The notes beneath the pieces were generated by a model, which worked only from the letters and a program-made list of their open reading frames with translations, was not told the DNA's origin and did not search any database. Below, in pieces: positions 50,717 to 62,479 of a stretch of DNA of 64,000 nucleotides. The stretch's first letter is position 1. Each line of letters begins with the position of its first letter. The stretch is taken from the NCBI GenBank assembly GCA_001574975.1, contig KQ965785.1:152916-216915 (forward strand), in the 5' to 3' direction. The position numbers and the translations under genes are program-made. The DNA comes from Gonapodya prolifera JEL478 (lineage: Eukaryota > Monoblepharomycota > Monoblepharidomycetes > Monoblepharidales > Gonapodyaceae).

Positions 50717-52020
50717 TTACCTATCGCCTATTGAGCTGTGCCAGTTGACAGCGTTCTCGAAGCCGTTTCTGCCGAATTGGAAGTCCCGAATCGTCTCAAT
50801 TATCTCATCCCGGGTCGTCATCACAAAAGGTCCGTGCTGTAGAGCCATACAAGGTTTAATAAGACTTGCCTTACTAAAAAGCGCACTTGAAGATACCTGA
50901 ATGATTGGTTCCCCGATTGGTTCTCCTGCGATGACGACAAAGTCGCACTTGATGCCCGGCTCCGTTTCGACTGTGAGGGCGTCCCCGTCAGAGCCCAGAA
51001 CAAGAGTCGTATGAGCCTCTCCACGAACTTTGGTGGCCCCGAAAGTGGCATGGCCGGTCAGGACATAGATAAAGGCGGTGAAGGTGCTCAAGATAGGCTG
51101 GAAAGTTATTGGGATGGAAAGAGTTGGTTCAGTTGATAGTGGTCGAATTTATTATCACTTACGATATCAAAAGCCTTCCCATCTTCCACAAAGAAATGTT
51201 GATACATCATTGGTGTAACTGTGTCGACTTTGGCCTTGACCCCAAAGGCGTCTCCAGCGATGACTTTGACCCTTCCCGCGGCGTTGGGCAGGTCGGCCCA
51301 GGGGAGCTCCGCCGAGGTATGCTCTTGGTACAAGGGTTCGGCCATTTTGGCCCGCTTGGGTAAATTCACCCACAGCCTTTGGATGTGACCGATTTTCCAG
51401 GAGTTCGAAGCCACGCAGCACATTTAGAATTGGGAATATACGATCAAATGCCAGAATCAGCACACTCACTGCAGACCATGGTTCACTTTCGTTCCCTCCG
51501 CGGGCATCTCTGCATGAAGAATCCCTCGTCCTGCCCTCATCCACTGAATGTCACCTGAGTCGATACGCCCCTTGCGTCCAGTAAAATCCTCGTGCTCAAA
51601 GCTCCCGTCAATCATATATGTGACTGTTTCGAATCCCCGATGCGGGTGGTCTGAAGGGTCGAGGGACGCAATCAATGAAGGTCGTGAGATGAGCGATCTT
51701 GTGGAGATGCTTCGGCCTCAGTGCCACTCACCCGGAAAGCCTGCCGGTAATTCAACGAAGACTTCGTCCAGTAGCAAGAAGGGGTCTTCCATTTCAAAGG
51801 TGATTGGTCATTTCAATTTCAGTGCTGTATCAACATCCGGCAACACGCCGACTTACCGAGGTTCCTGAAACGAAGGAGTCAGTTAGAGATTCCAACGATG
51901 GAAGACACCATCGCCAGCTCACCTCAACATCGGAGAACCGATGGACCGCCTAACGGTCGCCCCATCGCCCTCAGGTTGAGCTCGGGACAGGACAGACTTG
52001 ACGACTGTTCGCGTTGCCAT
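50717..52020 (-). CDS. Pirin family protein
   Basis: Exons 52020-51923, 51864-51857 (8 nt), 51785-51732, 51650-51470, 51376-51163, 51097-50897, 50836-50717; total 876 nt, 291 aa, the standard pirin length. Motifs: MATRTVVKSVLSRAQPEGDG, VRRSIGSPML then RNLDPFLLLDEVFVELPAG; DHPHRGFETVTYMIDG and FEHEDFTGRKGRIDSGDIQW with the metal His and Glu residues; MRAGRGILHAEMP; LWVNLPKRAKMAEPLYQE. The C-terminal second cupin ends in MTTRDEIIETIRDFQFGRNG. Pirins are iron-binding bicupins acting as nuclear cofactors or quercetinase-like enzymes. The 8-nt exon is required to connect MLR to DPFLLL. Confidence 0.95.
51857..51864 (-). other. 8-nt microexon of the pirin gene
   Basis: GAACCTCG, preceded by TTTCAG and followed by GTAAGT on the minus strand. 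It completes Arg, encodes Asn-Leu, and gives the first base of Asp in RNLDPFLLLDE, which is conserved in pirins. Confidence 0.88.
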
Positions 52021-52490
52021 TGCGATTATGTGTGCTGCTGATTGATGAGAGTGTGTGGTTGAGAGCTCGTCTAGTGGGTTTTATACCGAGATTACCGTAA
52101 CTCGTTGATTAGAGCATCAAACGTTTTGTGAAGCTTCGGGACGACAAATCTCATTTAGCCTCGATTCTAACAGATAGAATAGCTGACAGTAAGCTTGATA
52201 CTGACCCGGTTCCACACTTTTAACCGAAAGTTACATAATCACGAGGCCCCGCTTGTTGGTACGATTTAAAAGTCAACTGGCTTTCGGTGCACTACACATC
52301 TTCCGGATCCAACAGTCTCACGCGCTTATCAGCCCCCCTCAAACTTACTGAAAGCTCCTTTACAAAGCTTTCGCCGACATCCCCGGGCTCCCCCAAGCAC
52401 CAGACTCGACGAAATCAACACGCGATGCTGAAACGGCGCATAGCGCGGCTGCCTAATCATCCACGAGCTGTGGAAGGATGCCAGGTACAG
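52021..52490. other. Intergenic, pirin promoter side
   Basis: No gene seen. It contains the pirin promoter and the 3' flank of F-box copy 1. Confidence 0.4.
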
Positions 52491-53680
52491 CTATTTCGAG
52501 GTGCAACAGGTTGGGTAGCGCTGAGTGAGCATCACAAGGTCACGGAGGGGAGGTGGAAGTTGGCTAAATTCAACATCTCGGTTTGGAATGTCTCCACGCT
52601 GAATTTGCTCCGACGCTCCGTTGTTGTACGAGCTGCATTCTGTTAAGACCACCCGTAGAGAGCGCAGTCGGGCTCTTGCCTCGTTAACAGTCCCTCTCAC
52701 ACTTCCGTTAACTATCCCCGAACTTTGGACATGCTGCATTTCAGGCCAGGACGTGTAATCGCCCTCCCCGTAAGGGCATGCATTTGGAACATCGCCAAAA
52801 TGTCTGAGGTTGGGGAATACGAATGGAACATCTTCGTCCACGACCCGGCGAATGTCAGGCCACAACTCTGACCGACACAAGTCCACCCATTGCCAGTGCT
52901 TCATAAACTGTGGGTACCATTTCGAAATCGTCAGTGAGGTAATGCGTGATCGAGCATCCAATGAGGAAGTTGACCCAAAGAAGCTGCGAACATGCAGAGT
53001 TGGAACTCCACGGCAATAGATATCGAGATGGATGGTCACGAGATTTGGGAACACGTGAAACAGATGGTTATGCGGTGTGAAGTCGGGAGTCGAAAAGTCT
53101 AGGACTCGGCGAATAAAACATGACACGGTCCGCTCCTCGGCCAGAATCATTTGCAGTATGGGTGATATGACAAGTTCATCCCAGTCACAAAACCAATCCT
53201 GGGCTACAAGTTGCTGAATTGTGCGGAGCACGTGGGTGCGACGTTAAGAGTGCTCAAAGAGCTGAGATCGATTGTGTACCGTGGGGCATTGATTCGTTGC
53301 TTTAGGTCCTCGCAACTGGCAGCAAGGCTCAAATTTTGTACGGCTTGCAGCGTCCGCCAAGAAATCCCGTCCCTCCAACTTGTTTTCAAGAATGGATTCA
53401 GTGAGGTGCACCTTCACCGACACCACCGCGACCGCGACAGGGTTGCTGAACATCATCGAAGGCCAGAAAGTGCTAAAACGTCTATAAATTGTCGCTCCTG
53501 ACGGACCCAGGACGGCGGTCAGGTGAACTGGGATTGTGCCACTCGGTGTGTCAGTATCCGGGATGCGCGGCGCCATCGACGGCAGACGAGAGGTGAGTTG
53601 GTAAAAAGGAAGCGAGGGGGCAGCTGGGAGAAAACAAGGGACAGGACCTCGTCCGGGAGGCAAGAAAGAAGGTGTTTCAT
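52491..53680 (-). pseudogene. F-box protein, decayed copy 1
   Basis: The start MKHLLSCLPDEVLSLVFSQL, then NSPLVCRRWRRASRILTH, is a good F-box with the usual LPDE and W-R marks. The frame then slips near 53535 (LTH to SGTIPVHL), near 53330 (in an AAAATTT run, back to KQRINAPRYTIDLSSL) and near 53225 (to TIQQLVAQDWF). The C-terminal 240 residues form one open frame with repeats common to all three copies: SRITSLTISKWYP, VPFVFPNLRHFGDVP, RDLVMLTQRYP. F-box proteins bring substrates to SCF ubiquitin ligases. Three breaks without splice sites indicate decay, unless all are base errors. Confidence 0.7.
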
Positions 53681-53808
53681 CGGCCACAAATTTCCTTTCA
53701 ATTGGAAGTGAAGTCTAAAATCTTCTCCAAACCACTTTTCGACTCGCAAATGACGTGTCCCTCGTTCCGTCACCCCTCCGGTATCTAACCTGTCGACTAC
53801 ACATTTTT

Positions 53809-55219
53809 TTAAACTACACCTCTCCATCCAAGCACATGCACTTGCTTTCCACTTCCTTGCATCTGTCGAGCAACCTCCTTCAAAACCCTGCTGTTGTCAA
53901 CTCCAACAGAGCCATAGCTTTCTCGCTCCACAAAGTCAATACGCGCGGCCGGAACGGCACACAGGGCGTGGCACCACACGTCGACTCCATACGGTGGCAA
54001 AGGGTCGGGAGTTATCACTTAGAGATGTCTAGGTTCGGATATCGCCGGGCCAGGGTGACGGGGTCACGAAGTGTATTCGGATGACGTCCAGTAATTGCAT
54101 CATTGGTTGTGAGAGACTTGTGGTTATCGACAGGTGTAGATGCACCACCGCATTCCAGCATTCCAGAATAGCATGTAGAGTGCGTAATCGTGCACACGTG
54201 TTGTCGCAAGCAGTCCTTGCTATTTCGCTCCCAAAGGAGTTCAGCGGCATATTCTCTGCCCAGGAGCAGAACTCACTCTCCCGACATAAACACATGCTTG
54301 GAACTTCTCCAAGCTGGCGGAAATTGGGAAACAACGTTGGTATATCCCGATCCACTGCCTCGCCGCACTTTCTGCCATCCGGCAGAATGCATCAACACCT
54401 CCCAAATCTGGTTTGCCATGGGAGCGCGTTGATACCAGTCCCAAATCGTCAACGACGTGATGTGCGACAGCGCATTCACATTTCTTGGGTCGTTGAAGCC
54501 CGACATGGGCTCGTGTGCGAGATTTAGAGCCGTGAGAGCGGGAAACACAGGAAAGATGCGCATTTTTAATGTGGCGTCGGTAATAATCAGGGTATCACGT
54601 GCACAATTGTCAGACAGGTGAATAATCTGATTTGAGATTTTGTTCCGGCATCAGTAAAGAGCTCCAGGATCCTAGGTGTCACGACGATATCATCTGTGTC
54701 CAAAAACCATTCCCGGGCCACCAATTGATTGACTTGTGGCATGCAGTGGGGAAATTCGATGGTGTCAGTTCGTGGTTTGAATGGATCGGATAAGATATCA
54801 TATTTGCCCAAGTTGCTGAGATCAATCGTGTAACGCAAAGGGTAGAACCTCTGCTTCGGATCATCGGTGATCGTTGTATTTTGGTTGAAGACGATTCGAC
54901 TAACAGCGTCCTCCAGATCGGCACGAGCGGGTCCCAAGTTTAGAAGGATCGTTTCATTCATAACGACTGCCACTGTGGCCATTCCGGACTGGTCCTCTGG
55001 TGAGATTGGGTTCAAAGATACATCGAAAGCCCCTGCCATTGGATCCGAGGATAGCACCAGAGCCGCGTGGATTTGAACCGGAATCCTCCCATTTGGGTGG
55101 GTCATCTCCCATGATACCCGACGCCACCGGCGGCACACGAGCGGGACGTATGTAAAAAGAGCGCGTGGTGGGAGGTGAGTGAAGGTGGGGGAGACCAGCT
55201 CGTCGGGGAGAGGAATCAT
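53809..55219 (-). pseudogene. F-box protein, decayed copy 2
   Basis: The first 210 codons are intact (MIPLPDELVSPTFTHLPPRA, VPLVCRRWRRVSWEMTHPNG, KQRFYPLRYTIDLSNLG). Then the frame slips near 54590 (to LKMRIFPVFPALTALNL), near 54340-54350 (to DIPTLFPNFRQLGEVP) and again around 54015-54100 (LRDPVTLARRYPNLDISK then a stop, with the end DVWCHALCAVPAA in another frame). The homologous order of segments matches copies 1 and 3. Intact coding over the first half suggests recent decay. Confidence 0.7.
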
Positions 55220-55916
55220 TGGTGGAAAGTGTTCCCGGCTGTGGTCATATCAATTACTTGTCGGAATGAGCTCTACATAAACAAAACTAGTAAATGTTAA
55301 AAATGGTTGGTTCCTCTCTTTCACGAGGCTTTTGGTATTTGACGATCACCAGATACTCAACGTGATTAATTGTTTTGTCTTCTTAAATGTCAACTAATTT
55401 ACAAAGTAAAGTTTCTCCCTTTTGACTTCTTCCATCTCAATGGTGCAACCATTCACAATTCACGCATCAGTTCCCAGAGTCCGCGATGACCTTCCGCCCC
55501 AGTAAGGTCGCCTTTGAAAGCTCCTCCAAAATCTGTGGTACCTCTGATAGTTCCCACTGGGACGTCACCGTCCTTGCGAGATGAGGTCAATGCAGAGCCG
55601 ACAGTCCTATTAAGGGGGTTGGAGATTCTTTTAGTCAGGTTCCCAGAACCAACACCACAAATGGAGTGATGGGACGTGTCAGGGGGAGCGGGCGGGGCTT
55701 GCCGAGTGAGTCCGAAGGCACGCGACCAGCGTGCAAGAGAGCCGAGTACGAGCGAGAGAGAGCCGAGTACGAGTGAGAGAGAGTCGAGAGGGAGCCGAGA
55801 GGTCACACCGAGTGACCTGAGAGCCGAGACGAGCAAGTGGGAACGAGTGAGACTAGTGAAGTCCAAAGGCTTGTTCTTAGCAGTTCTACAAGTGTTTATA
55901 TAGCTCCAATTCTAGT
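55220..55916. other. Intergenic, 0.7 kb with a purine-rich tandem repeat
   Basis: No gene. It contains the GAG-rich repeat annotated at 55737-55800. Confidence 0.5.
55737..55800. repeat. Imperfect 21-nt purine-rich tandem repeat
   Basis: Two near-perfect and one diverged copy of a unit containing GCCGAGTACGAG followed by GA-rich sequence. Confidence 0.75.
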
Positions 55917-57517
55917 TTACGCTTTTCTTATTCTGCTTATCAAATCGTGTCCGTTATTGCGCAAGAGTTCCGATGAGTTCCAGCGTGTTCCGCTGACTTG
56001 GACCACAGCAACTGTAAGGGGTCCGCCCGAGCCCCTCACAGACGTGCAGCCTGCTGCTGGAATGCTCACGTCAGCGGATCCCAGCTGACTTCCCATTATG
56101 TGGACGCCCCTGGATATCAGATTAATTACAGGTAGCTTGATGTCTCGTTCGGGGACACCTATGTTCATAAACCATGAAGCTGGAGTCAAATCACCGCCTG
56201 CATATGAAATTCGCCAGACTGATCGACTCACCAACACATACAACCATCCCTCCAGGCCGCATGCACAAAAGCGCCGCCTCAAACGCTCCTGCTGAAGTCG
56301 TGACCACGATGTTGCTGTCGAGTCCCCGTCTGTGAGTTTGATAACTTCCTCGCAAAGCTTGTCGCCAACTTTTGCAGCGTTCACGACAACATCAGCGCCA
56401 ACTCGAGGGGCTTCTGCGAGCTTGCTGTCATCAACATCAGTAGCGAGAATCTGAATTGATTTGAATAGCATGAGCGGCGTCCCCATTATTGTAAAATGTA
56501 AATTAGTGAACAGTCGACAAGCAATATCCAATTGGGAAGGGGGACAGGAACCTTGTATCCGAGAGCCTTAGCGAGTTGTATGGCGATGAGACCAAGACCA
56601 CCAGCGCCCGCCACGCCAATCCAACCGCCCTTGTGCACTTTGGCACGTTTGATATCTCTTATCACTGTCACCCCGGCACTGTAGAGAGATGCATGCCCTA
56701 GACGCTTGAGCCCGATATCGATATCATACAAAGGGGGCGTACACGGAGGACTGACCAGCCACAAGGTCCACCAAGCTTGTAAGAAACATTGTCAGGAATA
56801 GAAACGATGTAATTCGGATTGGGGCGCATATATTCGGCGATAAATGGGATGGGGTATTGATGGGTGTGAGATGGAAGTACTTGTGCAATAGTTTCCGTTC
56901 AGCTTACAAGCATTCCAAATAGTCATGACGTGCGACTCTTTCTTGGGACATAGCTGGGCCAATTTGCGGAGACAGCACTTGCATTTGCCGCAACTTCCGG
57001 AGTACATTGGCACAGCGACCTAGCAGGGTGGTGTGCAAGAAGTGTTTTGAGGTTAGCAAATTCAAGTAAAGCATTTGTTTCAGGATGAGTGCTCAGTGCT
57101 ATTAACTCACTCTATCGCCAATTTTCCACCCGATCATGTTACCCCAACCTGTGCAATAGTGCCCGCGCCCTCGTGGCCCAGGACGTGAGGAACCTTGGCG
57201 GTAAACCAGCCTTTCTGGGCAATCCATTCGTCTGTATGACACACGCCGCAAGCCTCGAGCTTCACAAGGACGTCATCATTCCCACAAAGTGGAACCGGAA
57301 CCTCTTCGATCTGGAAAGGTTTTCCGACTTCCCGTCGAACGAGTGCGCATGGTCTAGCGATGGAAGAGAGAGGAGGAAGGGGTTCTTGGGAGACATGGTC
57401 GGTGTGATCGAGTGCCGTGAAGGGGTGGTGGATGTTCAGTTCCCAATGATGGAGGGTGCAAACACGAACAGCGTCACCTCTGGAATCATCAGTTTGGATA
57501 GAAAGCGAGTACCGCAA
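55917..57517 (-). CDS. Zinc-dependent alcohol dehydrogenase (ADH family), with frame slips
   Basis: NAD(P)-dependent oxidoreductase that interconverts alcohols and aldehydes. N-terminal catalytic-zinc region: EACGVCHTDEWIAQKGW ... VLGHEGAGTIAQVG. Structural-zinc lobe: SGSCGKCKCCLRKLAQLCP (four Cys, spacing 2-2-7). The coenzyme fold follows as GWIGVAGAGGLGLIAIQLAK, then ATDVDDSKLAEAPRVGADVV, TTSAGAFEAALLCMRPGG and LPVINLISRGVHIMGSQLG. Several introns are present, for example after KIGDR and after the GGPCGWS segment. Two one-base slips have no splice explanation, both in runs of four G on the coding strand: 57142-57145 (before NMIGWKIGDR) and 56324-56327 (before DSNIVVTTSAG). It is either a functional gene with sequence errors or a young pseudogene. 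Confidence 0.72.
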
Positions 57518-58051
57518 GAGTTGTGGAGAAGGAGAAGTTGCACATCACCTTTGTAGATGAAATAGGCTAGAGTTTGTGTTTAACCGAGCCGACTGCGGCT
57601 GGTGAAAAGTGTCCAGTGTGGAGGGGTTGCAAAGATTGGCACGAAGCAGAGCGTGGTGCGCGTAAGAAGACTGGTCTTCGACGTGCAAGATGCTGACAAC
57701 AGAATTCTTCACTCGTCGCACAGGACAAATAGGTAGTAGAGTTTAGCATAAACCTTATTGTCGGGGGAACCAATACAAAACCAGTCGAATGTCCCCAAGG
57801 GGGAAGGTTTCCGGCAGTGACGATCACATTTAATATGTGATTCACTGTAAACGTCGATCTCCATACACTGTATAAAGAGCTGACGGGAATCTCTCCAGTG
57901 ACGTGTACGGTGTCAAAGCGCCCAGATGACGAGTTGTAAACAGCTAGTCTGAGGACAAAGAGGAAAGCTATATTGTTGTCAAAGTCGTGTCCCTCCTTTC
58001 TTTCGACTTTGACATTGTCGACGATAGATAGTGTCCTAGGACTCCCCTTCC
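57518..58051. other. Intergenic, 0.5 kb
   Basis: Between the ADH start and the end of F-box copy 3. A minus-strand frame (57567-58064) is present but has no recognisable features and is not called. Confidence 0.4.
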
Positions 58052-59474
58052 TCACATCCAACAACTTTCACCCGCTTCGCGCTTCCCGCTTCCCTTCATC
58101 AGTCTCGCAACCTCCATCAGAAGCGTCCCATTTGTGTTCCATGCTGTATCTGACGGCACCACCAGCTCGACACCTGTTGCTGGAACGGCATGCAGGGCTT
58201 CACACCAGTCTTCCCCATGATACCGGATAAGGTATTCAGGCACCACGACTTCGAGATGCGACAGGTTTGGGTATTTCTGCGCCAGTGAGACGAGGTCCCG
58301 AAGTGTTTGTGGAAGGGCGGCTTTCTCGTCAACAGCTGTCGCAGTACTTGAAGCCCTGCAGGCAAAATGATCATGTTCCAAAATCACACGCATAGTCTTC
58401 ACTTGTGCGTGTGCCGTATCTTGCACCCCGTGTGTGGCGCTTCCTGGAAAGCTGTCGGCCTGCCCAGGAGCTTCTGCAGTGTGATTGGGCCAGGAAGGGA
58501 ACTTGCTCGCACCGCACATGTAGCCAATGGGTATATTGCCAAGATGCCGGAGATTGGGAAACAAGACGGGGATGTTGTGATCAACAACTCCACCGATCCA
58601 CCGCCAGGCCTCTCGCCGACGACTTTCTCTTTCAATGCCTTCCGAGGCCGAATTACTCCCACTGATTTGTGCAGACCAGAAAGGAATGGTCAAAGACGTA
58701 ATGCGAGATCTTGTATCCGCAGTAATTTCTGGACCGACACAAAAGAATCTCCAAAGGTTATGGCTCGCCATCATCGGGTGGAAAACGTCGAGATGTAGCA
58801 CTGTCATGGCAGGAAACAAGGTGAATATGTTGTTTCTCGAGGGAATCGGTGCGCGAAAAAGGTCATGGAAACCGTCGATTGTCAGACGAACCCTTTTGAT
58901 TCAAGCCCGAACTCGTCCCTGCCTCACAGAGAAGCTTTTGAACCGCTGGACGAACGGAAATTCCATCGCGGCCACAGAGCCACTCTCGCTGCACGAAGTT
59001 GATCATCTGGGAAACGCACACTGGTGCCTTCAGAGACCCAGATTCAGTCTGAGTATCGTGCAAGTTGATAAGGTTGAGCGTGTACCTCAAAGGGTTGAAC
59101 CTCTGCTTGAGCTGGTCCTTGTGTGTCACATTTCGATTCAAGATAATGTTACTGACAGTGTCCGCCAGATCACAGCGGGTCGGTCCGATGTTTAGAAGGA
59201 CTGTTTCTTCAACAACCAAACGCACCCACGCCATTCCGACGACGGGCTTCTCACGCAACCCTGATGGCCACACGTTGTAGAGAATTTTTTCGCCTGGATC
59301 CTACTCTCGAACCACGATCCCTTCGAGATGGACGGGGATCCTCTCGTAGGGGTGAGTCAACCCTCGCGACACTCGATACCACCGGCGACACACGAGGGGT
59401 ACGTATGTGAAGAGCGCGCGTGGTGGGAGATGAGTGAAAGCGAGGGAGATCAGCTCGTCCGGGAGAGGAATCAT
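58052..59474 (-). pseudogene. F-box protein, decayed copy 3
   Basis: Starts MIPLPDELISLAFTHLPPRA, YVPLVCRRWYRVSRGLTHP. An in-frame TAG at 59301-59303 follows HLEGIVVRE; the same frame then continues (WPSGLREKPVVGMAWVRLVV, KQRFNPLRYTLNLINL). A frame slip near 58875 (AATCAAAAGGG) leads to the last, intact 255 codons (FPAMTVLHLDVF, SRITSLTIPFWS, IPVLFPNLRHLGNIP, LRDLVSLAQKYPNLSHLE). The C terminus VARLMKGSGKRE matches VARQMQGSGKQ of copy 2. It has the fewest breaks of the three. Confidence 0.72.
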
Positions 59475-59682
59475 TTGGAGTTGATTGAATTCGTGTCTTG
59501 CTGTGGACAACCATTTCTGATGATTGGAAGGAAGCCACTTTTCCTTTTCTAGACTAGAAATGAGGAGTGCGCTTCCTTCGTTCACCACATCAATCTAAAT
59601 TCATTACTTGTGAACCCCGAATTAGTGAAAGAAATCTACTGCATTCATTACCACCTTGTGCAACGCAACCGCCTACCCGCCC

Positions 59683-62479
59683 TCACGCCCAAACAACCTC
59701 CCTCACCCACCCCCTCCTCCTCGTCACCCGATCCCACCACCCGACCTCCTTATCAACCCTATTCCAATCCCGGTCACAATACACCCACCCCAGCGCATCC
59801 GCTGCCGTCCAGTACGCGTCATCCTCTCCCGTTTCCTTCCTCTCCTTCGCTTCCACCTCGCCAGCGCAGGCACTCCGCACCCGTGTTTGCCCATCCAGCC
59901 CTCGCGCGACTCTCCAGCCCGCGTCGGCCCACCTTCCCCCTTCTGGTGCGGTGTGGAGAGCCTTCGGGGCGCGCGCTAGGGTGAACGTGGGGTCCGACCA
60001 GGCGGGCGGGTCGAATGGGTTGAGCGGGGATGTGGGGAGCCAGCCGAGAGCGGGCCACTATGTTTAGAGTGTGTTTTGGGGGGGTTGACGGTGGGGTTCG
60101 CCGTAACGCGGACACAATGAGGGGATGGTAACCGAGTATGAGAAGAGAGAAAGCAGGAAGGGTGGGAGACTTGAGACCTGCGCGACCACTTCCCCAACGA
60201 CAATAAGCCCCAAGACACGATACTCACCCACCGCTCATTTTCCACAATACACACTCTTTCCCTCCTCTCCCTCTCCGCCCTCCCATTCCCATTCCCGCCA
60301 ACCTCCCCATTCGCCTCTTTCCCCTGTCCCTGCTCCTGTCCCTGTCCCTCTCCGCGCACACCATCACTACCCGCCCAACTCCCCCTCCTCACCAACGATC
60401 TGACTCCGTTCCGCGCTCGCGTGCGCACGTGTAACGCGAGTGAGAGGAAGCGGGACAGGAGGAGCGATCCGGATGGGTGTGTGAGTGTGAATGCGAGGAT
60501 GATGGCGAGGGCTTTTTTTCCCATTTAATTTGTGGTGGCGGGTGTGAGTGGCCGAAACCGTGGGCATCAACCGCACCACTTCCACCCACCTATCACGCCC
60601 CTCACGACCCACCCCGGCACCGCATACACGCCCACCAACGTCGCGACCAGACAGAGCACGGTGCCCTGGAGCACGCGCCTGGTGACGTCGGGGCGGGACC
60701 AGTCGAGGAACTTGAGCAGGGAGCGCGCGAGGTTGTCGAGGAGGATGTGCGACGTCATGACGGTTTGGAGGAATCTGTGGGGTTGGTGGAAATAGGTGAG
60801 TGAGGTCACAATATCACGCAGTACAAAAGGATTAGACGAACACGAGGTTTATCTTGCTCCACTCTTTTCTCAAGTGTTTCCCCACCCCTCCCTCTTCACG
60901 GACCGCCCCCACTTCCCATTCCCCCTCCCCTCCCAAACCCACCTTAAATTCTTCTCCATATCCACACCCTCACCCCCCTTCACCGCCTCCACACCCTTCT
61001 CCACTTGCCTCGCCAATCCCGGCGGCAAAAGCCCCGGTCCGCGGACGAGGGCTTCCGAAACAAGTGCACGCGCGTGTGGTTGGACACGCGTGAGAAGGGA
61101 GGATGTGAGGCGGGTCGTGGTGGCGAGGAGGGTTGGTGTTGTGGCAGGTGCGGTGGTGGTGGCGGAGTTTGGACGTGAGGAGATCAGTGTCGCGGGGTCC
61201 ACTTTCGGCACTGCACCATCGCCGTTCGCGTCACGCTGCCGCTCTTCTTGCTCCTGCTCTCGCTGCGCCTTCTGCTTCTCGAGCCAGTTGACGTGAATGA
61301 TCCTCAGGACGGCGATGTGCGGGAGAACGAGGAGGAGTTCTGGGCGGAGTGCTAGTCATAAAAGTAGGGGAAGGGAAGAGTGAGCGGTGACGTACATTAT
61401 GTTACAGGAGAGAGAGGCGGGGGAAAAGCGTATAAGTTGCATCTGATCCTCCTTCACTCCCTGAGAACTCTTCCAAGTGGCGGGAGTATGCGCTCCGCGT
61501 GGGGTCATTTGCCTCGGGCAACTCCAGACCTCGCACAAGACCACTCACCAACAACAACAACCCCCGCAACCACCCCTCCCGTCCAACTGGGATCGTCCCA
61601 CGCCAGAATCTTAACCAACCCATCGAACGCGTCGGCCAACGGCCCAGCCTTTTGAGCAAACTCGAGCGAGACTCGGGGCATGGTGCGGATGAGGTCGAGT
61701 GGCGGGCCGGGTGAGAGGGAGCGGATGAGGGCGTTTATGTTGGTGGTGGGCGAGGGGGTGGTGGTGAGGGAAGGAGAGGGGGAAGGAGGCGGGGTGGAAG
61801 GGATGGCAGAGGTGGAGGACGAAGGACGAGGTGGAGACAAGTGTGACGGAACCGACTCTGTGCGTCTAGCAGGTGAGTCTGGCAGGGTGTGCGCTCTCTG
61901 CGGTCTCGTCTGCGCCTGCTGCCCGCCCCTTCCATCCCCATTCTCCGCCGCCGCCGCCGCCGACACTCCCTGGACGGGCGTGCTCGCCCTGCGCCCCTGC
62001 GCTCCCGCGGGTGCCACGCCCACAACACGGGGCATGCGGGCAGTCGCGACGTCGCACGAGAGGTCGGCGATGAGGTGCTCGCATGCGTAGTGGCATGTGA
62101 TGTTGCATGCTTTGCACGGCGTGGGGGCGCGTCGGGGGGAGAGTGGGCGGTGGCAGGCAGGCGGGGTCGGGGGAGAGTGAGCGGTGGCAGGCGGGCGGGG
62201 TCGGGGGAGAGTGAGCGGTGGCAGGCGGGCGGGCGGGAAGGTGAAGCCCAAAGGCGCAAGACGGGCAGGAAGACGGAAGGACAGACAGACGCACCCTGGC
62301 ACTTGAGCCCCTGCTTGTAGAGCCCCCACAGCACATCCTTCAGCCCCGACAGCCCACCGGGAGTGAGTCAGCCCTCGCCACAAGCAAACAGCTGCACAGC
62401 CACAGCCACAGCCACTCACGCCGCACAGATCGCACCGCGTGGGCTGCAGAAACGTCGTCGAGTTGAGAAGGTGCCGCAT
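59683..62479 (-). CDS. C1-domain plus Pex30-like dysferlin-domain membrane protein
   Basis: Exons 62479-62420, 62337-62295, 62109-61549, 61351-60943, 60774-60590, 60511-60228, 60057-59683; total 1917 nt, 638 aa, all phases consistent. The N-terminal C1 (diacylglycerol/phorbol-ester type) zinc domain: MRHLLNSTTFLQPTRCDLCG, DVLWGLYKQGLKCQAC, NITCHYACEHL. Then a Ser/Pro-rich linker and a Pex24/Pex30-type reticulon-like membrane region (LVKILAWDDPSWTGG ... ELLLVLPHIAVLRII; later GTVLCLVATLVGVYAVPG). The end is the split dysferlin domain: CIVENERWWPALGWLP ... WSDPTF and ADALGWVYCDRDWNR ... VTRRRGWVREV. Yeast relatives shape ER sites of peroxisome and lipid-droplet birth. The C1 domain suggests diacylglycerol sensing (inference). 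The final C1 spacing (C-x8-C) is one residue longer than usual. Confidence 0.9.

Noticed and set aside
57567-58064. 165-codon minus-strand open frame after F-box copy 3
   Set aside because: No motif, no match with the ends of the other copies, and no splice link; not supported.
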